Assembly (NCBI GenBank): GCA_038065175.1
Contig: JBBTRN010000054.1
Location: 1-14,377, forward strand
Origin: JBBTRN01 sp038065175
GTDB taxonomy: Bacteria; Patescibacteriota; Doudnabacteria; UBA920
DNA: 14,377 nucleotides
Direction of reading: 5' to 3'
How positions within the stretch are numbered: position 1 is the stretch's first letter; each line of letters opens with the position of its first letter. Shown here one piece after another: positions 13,229 to 14,377 of this stretch. The position numbers and the translations under genes were made by a program. The notes under the pieces are model-generated. The model made no database searches and was not told the origin of the DNA. It saw only the letters and a program-made list of their open reading frames with translations.

Positions 13229-14308
13229 ATGGACATTAGGCAAAACATTCAGCTAGCCCCTTATACAACTTTTAAAATTGGCGGACTGGCTAAGTTTTTT
13301 TGCGTGGTTAAGGACCAGTTCGATGCTTTAAATGCCTACGAGTTTGCGGGCGAGAATCATCAGAATGTTTTTATTTTGGGCGGCGGGAGTAATGTGCTAA
13401 TTAGCGATGAAGGTTTTGATGGTCTGGTGGCAAGGGTTGAAAATAAAGGGATTGAGATTTTGGACGAATCTGAATCATCGGTTACCTTAAAAATCGCTTC
13501 CGGCGAAATTTGGGACGAGGTTGTTAAATTCGCGGCCAAAAATAACTGGTGGGGGATTGAAAACCTTTCGCACATTCCGGGGAGCGCGGGCGCGATAGCC
13601 ATTCAGAATGTAGGCGCATATGGCCAGGAAGCGTCAAGGATCATAAAATCCGTCACGGTTTTTAACCGCGTTACGCGCCAAATTTTGGAACTAGATAACA
13701 TACAGTGCGGTTTTTCCTATAGGAAAAGCATTTTTAATTCGCTCGAAAAAGGCAGGTATATAATTTTTTACATCTCCTTAATTTTATCAAAAATCCCTAA
13801 CCCGATTTTATCCTATCGAGATTTAAGCGAAAGATTCAGCCCCAATCAGTCCACAATAAACGAAGTAAGGGAAGCCGTGATAGAAATCCGTAATAAAAAA
13901 TACCCTTTCCCAACAGAGGCGCGGCTGGGCAATGCCGGGTCATTTTTCAAAAACCCAATTATTGATGAAACGGGCCTAGGAAAATTAAAGGCAAGAATAG
14001 CCGAGATATTTGGCATAAGCATGGCATCTGAACTCGAGACAAGGCTATTTCGAACCTTACGCGAAATTAAAGTCCCGGCCGCGTATTTAATGGATATCTG
14101 CGGCCTTAAAGATGTCCAAGTGGGCGGGGCGAAAATTAACCACAACCAGCCCTTGGTTATTATCAACGAAACCGGCACAGCTACTGCCCAGGATGTGTTA
14201 AGCCTCGCAAGAAATGTAATTGAATCGGTATACCAAAAAACCGGAATAAAATTACAAATTGAACCCGAGTTAATTGGATTTTCGGAAATTGAGTTAACTA
14301 TGCTATAA
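13229..14308 (+). CDS. murB: UDP-N-acetylenolpyruvoylglucosamine reductase (MurB, type I)
   Basis: FAD- and NADPH-dependent enzyme that reduces UDP-GlcNAc-enolpyruvate to UDP-MurNAc, the substrate of MurC. It has 359 residues. FAD-binding features are LAPYTTFKIGG (9-19), ILGGGSNVLISD (49-60) and HIPGSAGAIAIQNVGAYGQE (115-134). The GAYGQE segment and the Tyr loop CGFSYRKSIF (160-169) belong to type I, E. coli-like enzymes. The catalytic serine is in NAGSFFKNP (235-243, Ser238), and the acid is in the EPE motif (345-347). QPLVIIN and LIGF near the end are also conserved. All key residues are present. It has its own promoter after the inverted repeat element, so it need not be transcribed with murC. 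Confidence 0.95.
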   Translation: MDIRQNIQLAPYTTFKIGGLAKFFCVVKDQFDALNAYEFAGENHQNVFILGGGSNVLISDEGFDGLVARVENKGIEILDESESSVTLKIASGEIWDEVVKFAAKNNWWGIENLSHIPGSAGAIAIQNVGAYGQEASRIIKSVTVFNRVTRQILELDNIQCGFSYRKSIFNSLEKGRYIIFYISLILSKIPNPILSYRDLSERFSPNQSTINEVREAVIEIRNKKYPFPTEARLGNAGSFFKNPIIDETGLGKLKARIAEIFGISMASELETRLFRTLREIKVPAAYLMDICGLKDVQVGGAKINHNQPLVIINETGTATAQDVLSLARNVIESVYQKTGIKLQIEPELIGFSEIELTML

Positions 14309-14309
14309 T
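14301..14309 (+). promoter_or_regulatory. Possible extended -10 promoter at the end of murB
   Basis: TGCTATAAT is a perfect extended -10 element, overlapping the last codons of murB. No good -35 box is placed at the right distance. It would drive something beyond the window, and could also be a chance match created by the end of the gene. Confidence 0.3.
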
Positions 14310-14341
14310 TTACTTAGACATTGAACTCATAGCGAGTAGAG

Positions 14342-14377
14342 CGTCATTGCGAGCCTTGAATCAGATGAAAGGCGCGG
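14342..14377 (+). repeat. Start of a REP-like intergenic palindrome
   Basis: CGTCATTGCGAG followed by GCCTT (14353-14357) and AAGGC (14369-14373) has the form of the widespread CGTCATTGCGAG...GCAATC class of bacterial intergenic palindromes. The expected closing GCAAT would fall just past the window edge, so the repeat is cut. No gene is seen in 14309-14377. Confidence 0.5.

Overview
The window reads as a contig from a small-genome, AT-leaning bacterium, most likely a member of the Patescibacteria (candidate phyla radiation, Parcubacteria-like). This rests on the compact gene packing, scarce Shine-Dalgarno sites, divergent peptidoglycan enzymes and the ribosomal gene order. It is inference from gene content; no phylogeny was run. 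TGA acts as a stop (end of the second GT4 gene) and no gene needs TGA read as glycine, so the Gracilibacteria/SR1 code is not in use. Both window ends lie in repeats, so this may be a whole contig broken at repeats.

Region 1 (1-3673) is the end of the alpha ribosomal operon plus the L13/S9 pair: rpsK, rpsD, rpoA, rplQ, rplM, rpsI. A mobile-looking palindromic element ends 19 bases upstream of rpsK. rpoA has its own promoter and the only strong Shine-Dalgarno site seen here. Region 2 (3674-4092) is the RNase P RNA gene with a near-consensus promoter and a perfect hairpin terminator; it appears to lack the P15-P17 arm that normally binds the tRNA CCA end. Region 3 (4094-8933) is a surface-glycan assembly set: a polyprenyl-phosphate sugar-1-phosphate transferase followed by three GT4 glycosyltransferases, almost without gaps. 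Region 4 (8936-14308) is a peptidoglycan-precursor cluster: murG, a patatin-like protein, murC (with Mpl-like features), a small DUF1294 membrane protein and murB. The glycan set and murG both act on undecaprenyl-linked intermediates at the inner face of the membrane.

The most unusual structure is a family of about 162-bp palindromic elements, MITE-like, with TAGAC...GTCTA ends consistent with a TA target duplication. There are two full copies and one partial copy. The two full copies differ at only two positions, lie in opposite orientation, and bracket murC plus the DUF1294 gene as a 2.08-kb segment. That layout could be a composite mobile unit, an invertible segment, or two independent insertions. 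The same end of the element lies just upstream of both rpsK and murC. No tRNA, CRISPR array, transposase or defence gene was recognised.
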